A stretch of DNA of 47,880 nt, from assembly GCF_000142905.1 (NCBI RefSeq), contig NW_013657644.1, positions 191,510-239,389 of the forward strand, read 5' to 3'. Within the stretch, counting starts at the first letter, position 1; every line of letters begins with the position of its first letter. The position numbers were made by a program, and so were the translations under genes. The notes under the pieces are model-generated. The model was not told where the DNA came from, made no database searches, and worked only from the letters and a program-made list of their open reading frames with translations. The stretch comes from Thecamonas trahens ATCC 50062 (lineage: Eukaryota > Apusozoa > Apusomonadida > Apusomonadidae). This document shows, piece by piece, positions 8,029 to 16,581 of this stretch.

Positions 8029-10862
8029 TTACTGCGAGTACGACGATGCGCCGTCCGAGTATAAGCACGAGTACGGATGCCCCGAGTACGAGTAGGGGCG
8101 CGCGTTGCCAGAGTAAGAGAGGGTTCCCTCCGAGTAGGGCGGATAAGAGTACGAGACGTCGTCGCGATCTGACGAGTAGGAGCGAGGCGAGGACGAGCGG
8201 CACGATCGAGAAGATGAGCTGGAGGAGGCCGAGTCTTCATCGGCTGAGCAGTGAGAGGGCGGTGAGGAAGAGGCGGGGCGCGGAGCCGAGGGCGGTGGTG
8301 AGCCGGCCTCGCCGACAACGACGTCGACCGAGTGGGGACCGGAGAGATCAGGGGAGAGGAGGCCAAACTGGACGCGGAGGCCTGGGGCGTAGCAATGGCG
8401 GGTGAAGGCCTCGCGCATGTCGGCAACCGAGTCGATCGAGTCGCCGTTGACTGAGACGAGAATGTGGCCGACGGTGATGCCGGCGTCAGCGGCAGCCGAC
8501 GCCGGGGCAACCTTGGAGACGACGACGCCGCGGTCGACGGACGGATCTGCGACCACGAGCAGGCCCACAGCGGGCTTGCCCTCACGAGCGCTGCCAGTCG
8601 GGCGCCCGCTATCAGCTTGCAGGATGCGGACCTGGCTCTTGATGGCCGATTCGAGCTCTGAGGCTTCCGCAGCGATCGAGTTGTAAAGCGCCTGGGCGTC
8701 GCGGAACGAGTCCTCCTCGTCAAGGTCGGAGAGCTCCCACACCGCCTCGGGCACGTCGGCGGTGGCAGGCGGCGGCGAGGCGGCGGTGGCGGCTGGACGG
8801 GCGACGGAAGGGGTAGTGGCGGCGGCAGCAACAGCAGCAGACTCGGATGCGTCCTGCCTGGGAGCGATGACAAACGGCTCGGCGAGCTCAGGCTCGCCGT
8901 CGAGGAGTGCCTGGACCTGGCGCCGCATGAGGTCGCGCTCGAGCGCAACCGTAGCGGCAGCGTCGAGAGGAGAGCGGTGGTCGTCAGGAGAACGTGAGCG
9001 CGAGACGCGCGACGAGTGATGCGTGTGAGACGAGCGAACCTTGCGCTTGCGGAACTGGGCAGCGTACGAGCCAATACCAACGACAGGCGCGGCGGCAGGC
9101 TCAGGCTCGACAAAGGCGTCCGGCTTGAAGTAGCGCCAGCCAATAGCAGCCTCCTCCTCTGGCGTGGGACGGACCGAGGCAGCAGCTGGTGCAATGGTCT
9201 GCTGCGAGAGGTCAACTTGGACAACGGTGACGTCTGCGTCACGTGGATCAAGATCAATGCGGCCACGGCGGTACGGCCTTGTGGCGGCGTTCTCGACGGT
9301 CTCGACGACGGCCGAGACTGCCGAGGTGGCCGGGAACGAGGCGACGATGCCGGTCTTTTCCAACCCTTGCGCGGGCGGCGCTTCTGAGCCGCGCGGACGG
9401 CGTCAGTCGGGCGGACAACACGGTAGGATATGTCCTTGGCCTTGCCACGACGGCGGGCAGGCGGACGGGCGGCGGAGCGAGTGCGTGTGCGTGAGCGCGA
9501 GCGCGAGCGCGAGCGTGACGCCGACTTGCTGGTGGACGCCTTGGGCCCGCGCCTGCGGGCCGGGCCCGAGGGGCGGGCGTTCTTTTGCGGGCGGGCACGA
9601 CGCTTGCGGCGAGCTGGCTTGGCCGGTTCGGGCACTGGCAGCGAGGCTGGCGAGGTGCGAGCCTCCCGCAGCGCCATTTCGTGGCGCTTCTTGTGGTACT
9701 CGGTAACAAACTCAAGCTCGCGCTCAGACGGATGCGGGTCTGCGCACGGCTCTTCCGAGTCGGCGTCAGGCTCGACCTCGGTGTCGGGATAGGCCGAGCC
9801 GACCTCGACAGCGACCGAGTCTACACCTGCGGCGGAGACGCCGTCGCCCGACGCTGATTCAGACGAGAGATGGAACGGCGAGTTGGGGGCAGCGTCTGCA
9901 GAGGCAGTGACCTGAATGCGGACCGGCGAGGCAACGACTGACGGGTGCGGTGCAACCGGGGCCGGCTCGGGCTGCGGGGCTGCCACAGGCTTGGGCTCGG
10001 ACTCGGGCTCGGGCTCCGCGGACTGATGGGTTTGAGCGCTCTTGCCGCTTCCGGCAGCAGCCTTTGCCTTGGACTTGCGCTTGGACTTGCGACGACGGCC
10101 AGACTTTCCCCGAGGCTTGCCGGCCGGGGCCACCGAGGCGGTGCGGACAGGCACAATGGGGTCGCCCACGTCGGGGACTGGAGCGACTCCGGCCGGCTCT
10201 GCCGGAGAGGCCGGCTGGTCGTGGACGCTCTCGGAAGTAGCTGGAGCGTTGTGCGGCGCATAGAGCGAGGCCGACGCAGTGCGCGGCGCGACAGGGGGCG
10301 CCGCCGGTGCCGGAGCGGGCTCAGCGCGGTCGGCAGCGTTCAGGGTGGTCTCTTGCTGCTTTGCGGCGAGCGGCGACGACTTTGTGACGCGGGCGACAGG
10401 CGGACCCTTGCGCTTGCGCTTGATGTTGAACCTGTTGTGCAGGGCGTACATCCACTTTTGGCGGGCGGCAGCGTCTTCTGTGGAGAACGTGTGGTCCTTG
10501 CCGTCGACGCCGAGGGTGAACTTGAGGTCCTTCATCGACGGCGACGCCATGTGCTGCAGCGTGGCGTCCTTGAGCTCTGCAGGGGGGAGGAGGGCGTGAG
10601 TTCGGGGAAGAAGAGGGAGAGGAAGGGTGAGGAGGCTTCGGTCCCAGTGGGCGGACGTACTGGCACGGAGTGAGGCGCCCTCGGAGAGGTCGAGGGTGTA
10701 CAGCGGGTCTGTGGCCGACTTGGAGGCAAAGACAGCGAGCGTGTTGGGCTGGAGGATGGCAAAGCGCGGCTTCCACGAGGAGAACATGGTGCCCTTGACA
10801 CGCTCCCAAAGCGGACCCATATGCACACACTCTACGTCCTGCTTGAGCAGCTCGGACGCCAT
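8029..10862 (-). CDS. PH domain-basic/SR linker-PDZ domain protein, one intron and one frame break
   Basis: Exons 10661-10862 and 8029-10576 flank an 84-nt intron (donor GTACGT, ACTCAC at 10596-10601, acceptor CCCTGCAG). The N-terminus is a PH domain (GPLWERVKGTMFSSWKPRF, continuing through QKWMYALHNRFN, roughly residues 15-105), which would bind phosphoinositides or protein partners. A long Pro/Ala/Glu-rich region follows, then a basic stretch containing SRSRSRSRTRTRS. After it comes a single PDZ domain (GLLVVADPSVDRGVVVSKV, GITVGHILVSVNGDSIDSV). The C-terminus is Ser/Tyr-rich (SYSYPPYSEG, PYSYSGHPYS). Reading frame changes by one base at the AAAA run (plus-strand T9356-9359); adding one base gives 916 residues with no stop. 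I do not recognise an orthologue with this domain order. It diverges from the gene at 11214 across about 350 bases. Confidence 0.75.
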
Positions 10863-11213
10863 CTCTGCGGGTTCTGTCGGCCGTGGAGTGGTGCAGTGCG
10901 TGGCGCTCTCGGCCAGCCCGAAATTCGCCCGTCGCCCGCCAACGGCTGTCGGCCCCGTGGTTGGCGCGGGACGGTTGGGGGTGGAAAGGGGGGGGGAGAG
11001 GAGGGAGGGGCGAGACTGCGGGCACACACCTCGCCGGGAACCATCTCAGATGCAGGCGCTCGAACAGCGGCGAGTGGCGGTGTAGGTTGAGGAGGAGGAG
11101 GAGGAGGGGGGGGTAGGGAGGGGGGGGGAGGGAGGGGCGGGGCGGTGGCTCACAGGGTGGCGAGGTGGGCGCGCGCAAACAGGCGGCGGCGGCGCGAAGA
11201 GCTGGAGGCACGA
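10863..11213. promoter_or_regulatory. Divergent intergenic region with purine/pyrimidine tracts
   Basis: These 351 bases separate the starts of the PH-PDZ gene (minus) and the coiled-coil gene (plus). They hold two long G/A-rich runs on the plus strand, 10981-11012 and 11091-11143, meaning C/T-rich on the strand of the PH-PDZ gene. Such tracts recur just upstream of many start codons here. I see no convincing TATA box. Bases 11145-11213 stay open in the frame of the coiled-coil gene, so a little of that protein's N-terminus could begin upstream from a non-ATG codon or an unseen exon. Confidence 0.4.
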
Positions 11214-13271
11214 ATGGACGCCCGCGACCGGCGCAACGTGGTGGTCATTGCCAACAAGGCCCGGCGGCTGGAGCGGCAGCGGATGCTGCTGCGGATGCGC
11301 AGCAAGGAAGCCGAAGAGCGGAATCGGGCAATGCTGGCGGCGGTGCGCGAGAGTGGCGAGGCGAGCGGGCGGGTGGCGGCGAGCGGACGGTCGCTAGCTC
11401 GGCTGCGGGAACGATATGCACGTGCGGCACGGCTGCAGTTGCCGCGGTGGATGGCGGAGGCATCGGCTGCGGAACGGACACGGCTGAAGCAGCTCGATGC
11501 CGAGCTTGCGGCGTTGGCAGACATTCGCGCCGACGCAGCGCGGGTCTTCCGCGACGAGCTCGCGATCCGCGAGGCTATCCGCGATCGCGAGGCTGCGCTG
11601 GAAGCTGCGCGGGCCGAGGAGGAGCAAGCTGCGCGGGCCCGAGTTCGTGAGGCGCAGCAGGCTGCGGCGCGGCCCCGGCCAACACAGCGTGTGGACGACA
11701 TCGACGTCGCCCGCGTGGCTCAGCACGGCTTCTCCGGTTCCGCACTCGCTATGCTTGATCTCGACTCTGGGTCTGGTACTAGAGAGGAGGATCAAGAGAA
11801 CGAAATGGTGGAAGAGGGCAACGTTGAGCCAGTGACGCCTGTTAGAGTGCCGTTGCCGTCTCGGGACCGCGAGGCGCTTATCGAGCGATCGGAGGATGGG
11901 GGCAAAGAGCCGTCGAGCGAGCCGCGAAGTGAGCCCCGAAGCGAGCCCCGAAGCGAGCCCCGAAGCGAGGCTTCGACCAAGGAGACTCGGCGCGAGAGCA
12001 AAGAGTCGCTTGGTGAGCCATTGCACGGTGGAGACGAGGTGCCTCCTAGCGAGAGGTCGCAGGATGATAGAGGTGAGGAGCCGCCGAGCGAGAGCGAGCT
12101 ACCAATCGAAAGGTCGCAGGATGAAGGTGAGGAGCCACCGAACAAGCTAGCGGTTGAGAAGCCGCAGGATGAAAATGAGGAGCTGCCGAACAAGCTACCG
12201 GTTGAGAAGCCGCAGGATGGGGACGAGCCATCGCACAAGGCGGGCAATGAGCCGCCGAGCGACGGATCACAGGCGTCGTCGCTCCCACCGGCGGAAGCGG
12301 CGAGCATGGCGGCTATGCTGGAGCCGAGGCAGCGGGAGCATGTGCTGGAGCTACTGCTTCGCGCCATCGAGGCAGACATGGACGACGACCCGGAAGAGCT
12401 GTACGTGGAGCAGGTGTCGGATGCTGTACAGGACTCGATCCTCGAGTCGGCGCTCGGCGACGACACGCTCTCATTTTACGGCGGCTCGGCAATGTCGGCA
12501 GCTGTTGTCGGCCTCCTGCTCGCCTTCCCCGGCGGCCTGCTCCCAGTCAAGCTCCTGAAGCACGTCTGTACAACACAGACGATGACGCTGTCTCAAGCTT
12601 CACCGTTTCTTACCGCCCACGCACGGCGCGTCCTCCACGCCGTGGTTAGCCACTGGCGCAAGCTACTTGAGGCCGATGCCGTGAGTGCGGATGCACTCGC
12701 CACACTCACGCCAGCGCTCGTCGGTGAGGACGCGCTCGAGTTTGTCGACCAGGCGACTGGCTTTCTCTCGAGCGTCCTGGATCTGGAGACGCACGCGCAG
12801 AGGGCCGACGCCAACCATCTGGCCAGCGCGCCGCCGCCGGTGGTCACTGCGCCTGTCACGTCACCCATCAGCGCCGGTGCAATGACCAGCATGCTCCCGG
12901 GCCTGGGCGGGGTGCAAGCCCGGATGCCGGCCTCATCGTTTGCTGGTAGGCCCCTCGGTAGCAGCTCCGGCAACGTGCTCGGCGATGCCGATGACGACTA
13001 CACCTCGGAGGACGACATGTACATGGGCGGCGGCGCCGCTACAAGCACGTCAGCAATCCCGAGTAACGCCACGGCATTGATGATGGGCGGCGGCGCCGGA
13101 GCGATGATGGGCGCTGGCGCCAGCGGCATGATGTTTGGCGGCGGCATGATGCATCCGCTGGCGGCGGGCCGGCCCGCGCCCAAGCCACAGCCTGCGGTTC
13201 CTTATCGGACGGGCGGCCTCGACGCGGTGCTGGGTGACGACTCGTCATCCTCTGAGTTCCCGTCGTTTTAG
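11214..13271 (+). CDS. Coiled-coil protein of unknown function with Glu/Ser repeats and Met/Gly-rich tail
   Basis: About 685 residues from ATG 11214. The first third is charged and helical, with heptad-like runs (RRLERQRMLLRMRSKEAEER, EAIRDREAALEAARAEEEQA), so a coiled coil is likely. The middle is disordered and repetitive: SEPR occurs four times in tandem, and longer imperfect units of the form PxEKPQDxxEELPNKL follow. Residues around 370-550 are less repetitive and look folded (REHVLELLLRAIEADMDDD, LLLAFPGGLLPVKLLKHV). The last 100 residues hold MMGGG/MMGAG clusters and end in an acidic-aromatic tail (DDSSSSEFPSF). I do not recognise the family. The frame is open upstream of 11214 to about 11145, so the true start could lie slightly earlier. 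Confidence 0.65.
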   Translation: MDARDRRNVVVIANKARRLERQRMLLRMRSKEAEERNRAMLAAVRESGEASGRVAASGRSLARLRERYARAARLQLPRWMAEASAAERTRLKQLDAELAALADIRADAARVFRDELAIREAIRDREAALEAARAEEEQAARARVREAQQAAARPRPTQRVDDIDVARVAQHGFSGSALAMLDLDSGSGTREEDQENEMVEEGNVEPVTPVRVPLPSRDREALIERSEDGGKEPSSEPRSEPRSEPRSEPRSEASTKETRRESKESLGEPLHGGDEVPPSERSQDDRGEEPPSESELPIERSQDEGEEPPNKLAVEKPQDENEELPNKLPVEKPQDGDEPSHKAGNEPPSDGSQASSLPPAEAASMAAMLEPRQREHVLELLLRAIEADMDDDPEELYVEQVSDAVQDSILESALGDDTLSFYGGSAMSAAVVGLLLAFPGGLLPVKLLKHVCTTQTMTLSQASPFLTAHARRVLHAVVSHWRKLLEADAVSADALATLTPALVGEDALEFVDQATGFLSSVLDLETHAQRADANHLASAPPPVVTAPVTSPISAGAMTSMLPGLGGVQARMPASSFAGRPLGSSSGNVLGDADDDYTSEDDMYMGGGAATSTSAIPSNATALMMGGGAGAMMGAGASGMMFGGGMMHPLAAGRPAPKPQPAVPYRTGGLDAVLGDDSSSSEFPSF

Positions 13272-13394
13272 CTCGATGGTGGCCGCAGCAGTCTTTAATA
13301 CTAAACAGCCTGGTCCCTGGTCAGTGAGGGGAGGGGGGCGCGTCGACGAACGAGTCGGTGAGTCACTGCTCTCGCGACCGCTGGAAAAAGAAGC

Positions 13395-14511
13395 ATGGCG
13401 GCGTCGTCGGCAGCAGGGCAGCAGGCAACGGTGGGCGACGAGTCCTCGTCAGCGCTCAACATTGTGCTCCACCCCGCGGTCATTGTGTCCATCACAGACC
13501 ACTACACCCGGGCGCGGGCAAACACCAAGACGCCGCGTCCGCGGGTGGTGGGCGGCCTGGTGGGGACGCAGCGCGGGCGGACGATCGAGATGCACTCGGC
13601 GTACGAGCTGCTGGTCTCCGAGGACGCAGACGGCGGCCTGGTCTTCGACATGGAGTTTCTGCGCAAGAAGCACCAGCTGAGTACGTAGGGGATGGTGGTG
13701 AAGGGGGGGGGGGGGGGAGGGGGAAGCCGGGGTACGGGGGTGGGGTGGGGGGCGGCAGGAAGGAACGTGGGCGGGCAGGTGCAAGGCGGACGGAGACTCA
13801 CGTGCGGGACGGACTGGCGGACGAGCAGTCGTGGACGTCCAGGAGGAGTACCAGTTCCTGGGATGGTACTCGACAGGAACCGCGCCCTCGGCAGCGGACC
13901 TTGCGGTGCAGACGCTGCTGCGCGAGGAGGGCATCAACGAGTCGCCGCTGTACATGGTGCTCGACCCGACGCCGCCGCCTGGTACTAAGGAGCTTCCGAT
14001 TGATATCTACGAGTCGGAGCTGCGGATCATCGATGACTCGCCGACCTACCGCTTTGTCCACACCGCCTACTCAATCTACTCGGGCGAGTCGGAGCGCATT
14101 GCGGTCGACCACGTCGCCCACCTGTCGTCGGTTGCCACCGCCGAGTCGTCGTCGTCGGTGACAACTCATGCCGGCGGCATCGCCAACGCTGTCGAGAACC
14201 TCTCGGGCAGGCTGGCCATCATCCTTCGCTACCTCAAGGCAGTCCAAGCGGGAACTGCCGAGGCCGATCCGCGCATCCTGCGCATGGTCAAGGCTGTCGT
14301 CCTCCAACTGCCTGTTGCCACCACCGGCGCAGGCACGGAGTTTGACCTCGAGTTTGTGGCCCAGTACAACGACACGCTGCTCACCACATACCTCGCCACC
14401 CTCACCAAGGCCGCCTCGGCCGTCAACAACATGGTCGACAAGTTCAACGTTGTCGCGACGAGCGATCGTCGCGGCGGGCGCGGGTCTCGCATGCGTGGCG
14501 CCTTCATGTAG
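13395..14511 (+). CDS. CSN6: COP9 signalosome subunit 6 (MPN-minus domain), two exons
   Basis: Exons 13395-13680 and 13829-14511 give about 322 residues, near the 327 of human CSN6. CSN6 is the catalytically inactive MPN partner of CSN5 in the complex that removes NEDD8 from cullins. Signatures are VLHPAVIVSITDHYTRAR at the start of the MPN fold, VVGGLVGTQRGRTIEMHSAY, and FLGWYSTG shortly after the splice junction. The JAMM zinc ligands (HxHxxD pattern) are absent, as expected for CSN6. The C-terminal half holds the helical region (LSGRLAIILRYLKAVQAGT, NNMVDKFNVV). The 148-nt intron has a GTACGT donor in phase 1, a long G run, an ACTCAC motif at 13796-13801 and a CAG acceptor, but no obvious pyrimidine tract. 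Confidence 0.92.
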
Positions 14512-14570
14512 GCGCCCCTCCATCTGCGACTCCCACTGATAGTGTTGGTAAAGTGAGAGCTTTCTTTGTT

Positions 14571-14606
14571 GCCTTGTGAGCTGCCTTGTGAGCTGCCTTG
14601 TGTGCT
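14571..14606. repeat. 12-bp tandem repeat, three copies
   Basis: The unit GCCTTGTGAGCT occurs twice exactly (14571-14582 and 14583-14594) and a third time with one change (14595-14606). It lies in the 3' flank of CSN6, just past its stop codon, and probably falls within the 3' untranslated region. It has no evident coding potential. Confidence 0.9.
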
Positions 14607-14678
14607 GGCCTGGATGTGGCCCAGACTCTGGGCCATCGGATGGGCGCCGGCGGGGCTCCGAGACAAACGCGCGATGCC

Positions 14679-14872
14679 TTTTCGGGAAAAGTATCACTCG
14701 ATGATACAACGTTTCCAGCTATAAAAATATATAATCTTATACTTACATTATTATGACTTTATAGGTCAATTGGTAATTTTCAATTATTATTGCATTATTC
14801 AAATGACAAATATGTTAATGTAATATATTTAATCGTCCGTATACATATTTTGTTGGTTTTTGATCCGGGAGA
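14679..14872. other. AT-rich island with flanking hairpins in the CSN6-PPX intergenic region
   Basis: The 654 bases between CSN6 and the exopolyphosphatase gene (14512-15165) are the largest gap before position 36000. Within it, 14711-14872 is strikingly A/T-rich (ATAAAAATATATAATC and similar), while the rest of the window is strongly G/C-rich. Immediately to its left are two short inverted repeats: TTTTC-GG-GAAAA near 14679-14690 and GTATCA-CTCGA-TGATAC at 14691-14707. All six frames of the island contain frequent stops. Possible readings are an inserted organellar fragment, a decayed mobile element or a replication/transcription element. The sequence alone does not decide. The rest of the gap, 14873-15165, is ordinary composition and presumably holds the 5' flank of the next gene. 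Confidence 0.75.
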
Positions 14873-15165
14873 CGGTCCGTTATCGTCGTCATAATGGCGT
14901 GAAGGTGGTCTCTCCTCCTCTAGTGCCTTGCCTACTCGCTTCACCACACACAATCACCATTGCGCCACCAGCTCGTTGTACATGCTTCGTGTTGATGCTA
15001 GTGTGAGTCGTGGGAGCGGCACCGATTGCAAGAAATCGTAAAAGTCCGACTTTCATCTCAAAGCAGCCCTACCTCCTCGGTCACGGATCAACAAAACTCG
15101 CGCACGAGACTATCACCTCTCCAATCAGCCCCTCGTACACCACTCGACTACAGTGAAGGAGCCAC

Positions 15166-16395
15166 ATGGAGTCTGGAGGCGTAAAGGTTGTGCTGCCCGA
15201 GTCTCTAGTGGATGTGGCCGCTTTCCAGTCTGCTGTGACCGAGTGGCTGGAGACAGCGTGGACGGCGGTCGACGCGGCGACGGCGACGTCGGCGGTGCTC
15301 GTTGTCGGCAACGAGGCTGCAGACGTCGATTCGGTCGTGTGTGCACTGGCGTGGGCTTATACCTTGCGCAACAAAGCAATCGAGGGCTGTGTTGTCCTCC
15401 CGGTCATCGGTGTTCCGGCGGCCGAGCTCCCGCTCCGGACCGAGGTGACTGCACTCCTTGCGGCTACATGCATCGACGCGTCGCTCTTCGCGTATCCAGA
15501 CACGGTGCAGCAAGTGGTGGATGCAGTTGGCCGTGATGCGGTCACCATTCATCTTGTTGACCACAACGTGGTCCGGATGCCGGCGCTGGTCTCGCTGGGT
15601 TCAGCGGTAAACGCCATCATCGACCACCACACCGACGAGGGCGCGCACGACGCAGCAGCACCGCGGCGGATCGAGACGGTTGGCTCGTGTGCCACGCTTG
15701 TCACCGAAATGATCGAGGCTGGTAACTTGCCGCCTCCGTTGGCCTTTATGCTCCTTGCTACCGTCCTTGTCGACACCGTCAATCTGGCGCCGGAGGCAGG
15801 CAAGGTCACCTCAGCCGACGAGGCTGCGACACGGAGCCTGTGCCAGGCAATCGCGCCTTGTGGAGGTGGAGACGACCACGTTGCGCTTGTGAACACGCTG
15901 TTTGAACAGATGCAGGCCGCCAAGTTCGATGTCTCGGCGCTCTCGTGCGCCCAGCTCCTCGCCCGCGATGCCAAGTACTATACCACGCCTGCCGGGCTCG
16001 GCTACGCCATCCCAGGTGTCTTTCTCAACGGTGCCGAGTTTGTCGTCCGAGCCGGCGGTGCGACGGAGCTTGCAATCGCTCTGAGCGACTACGCTGCGGC
16101 CAAGCACGCACACTTTGTCGTCGTCATGCTCACCCAGCCGTCGGATAGCGGCGTTTCACGCGAGATGATCGTCTACGTGCCGGCTTCGACTCCCGACGCG
16201 AGCACGCTCCTGAATCGCTTGGTAGACTTTCTCGTCTCTGTCAACAACAGTGAGCTGCAGCTACAGACGACTGCAGCGTGCAGTGACGCCGGCTCAACCG
16301 ATGCCGGCGTCATTGTGCACTTGGCCCAGGGCAACGCCACGGCCTCCCGCAAGCGCATCGCGCCGCTCCTTGTCGAGTTTACCGCCTCAATGTAG
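15166..16395 (+). CDS. Exopolyphosphatase of the DHH superfamily (PPX1/PRUNE type)
   Basis: Single exon, 409 residues, close to yeast PPX1 (397). The enzyme removes terminal phosphate from inorganic polyphosphate using divalent metals; PRUNE-type relatives also cleave short polyphosphates and nucleotides. The DHH signatures are in order: VVGNEAADVDS near residue 47 (the DxDS motif), a conserved VLPVIGVPAAELPLRTEV segment, IHLVDHN near residue 130, and IIDHHTDEG near residue 147, containing the DHH triad. GSCATLVTEMI and LLATVLVDTVNL follow. The C-terminal part is the DHHA2-type domain. The sequence resembles yeast PPX1 more than animal PRUNE in its first 100 residues, but I cannot rank the two without a search. 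Confidence 0.9.
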   Translation: MESGGVKVVLPESLVDVAAFQSAVTEWLETAWTAVDAATATSAVLVVGNEAADVDSVVCALAWAYTLRNKAIEGCVVLPVIGVPAAELPLRTEVTALLAATCIDASLFAYPDTVQQVVDAVGRDAVTIHLVDHNVVRMPALVSLGSAVNAIIDHHTDEGAHDAAAPRRIETVGSCATLVTEMIEAGNLPPPLAFMLLATVLVDTVNLAPEAGKVTSADEAATRSLCQAIAPCGGGDDHVALVNTLFEQMQAAKFDVSALSCAQLLARDAKYYTTPAGLGYAIPGVFLNGAEFVVRAGGATELAIALSDYAAAKHAHFVVVMLTQPSDSGVSREMIVYVPASTPDASTLLNRLVDFLVSVNNSELQLQTTAACSDAGSTDAGVIVHLAQGNATASRKRIAPLLVEFTASM

Positions 16396-16581
16396 TGTAC
16401 AAAGCCCCGTGAAAGCATCAGCCGTTCTTCTCTGCTGCAGCAGCACCTCGGCGGGCGCCATCATCGCGCCTTCGCTTAATCTGGTGATGAGTGTGCGACT
16501 TGGCGCCATTCGCACGCACAACCGGGCCCCGCCAGCACGAGCCAACAGCGTCGGCAAAGACACACCTCGCTTCCCCAGACC

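Noticed and set aside
5982-11027. A 1681-residue open frame on the minus strand read as one giant protein
   Set aside because: It spans two clear genes (LMF and PH-PDZ). Its middle third is a shadow of the PDZ half in another frame, rich in Arg/Ser/Pro and without domains, and the intron at 10577-10660 is read through.
14711-14872. Small coding gene in the AT-rich island
   Set aside because: Stops are frequent in all six frames and no start-to-stop run of useful length is present.
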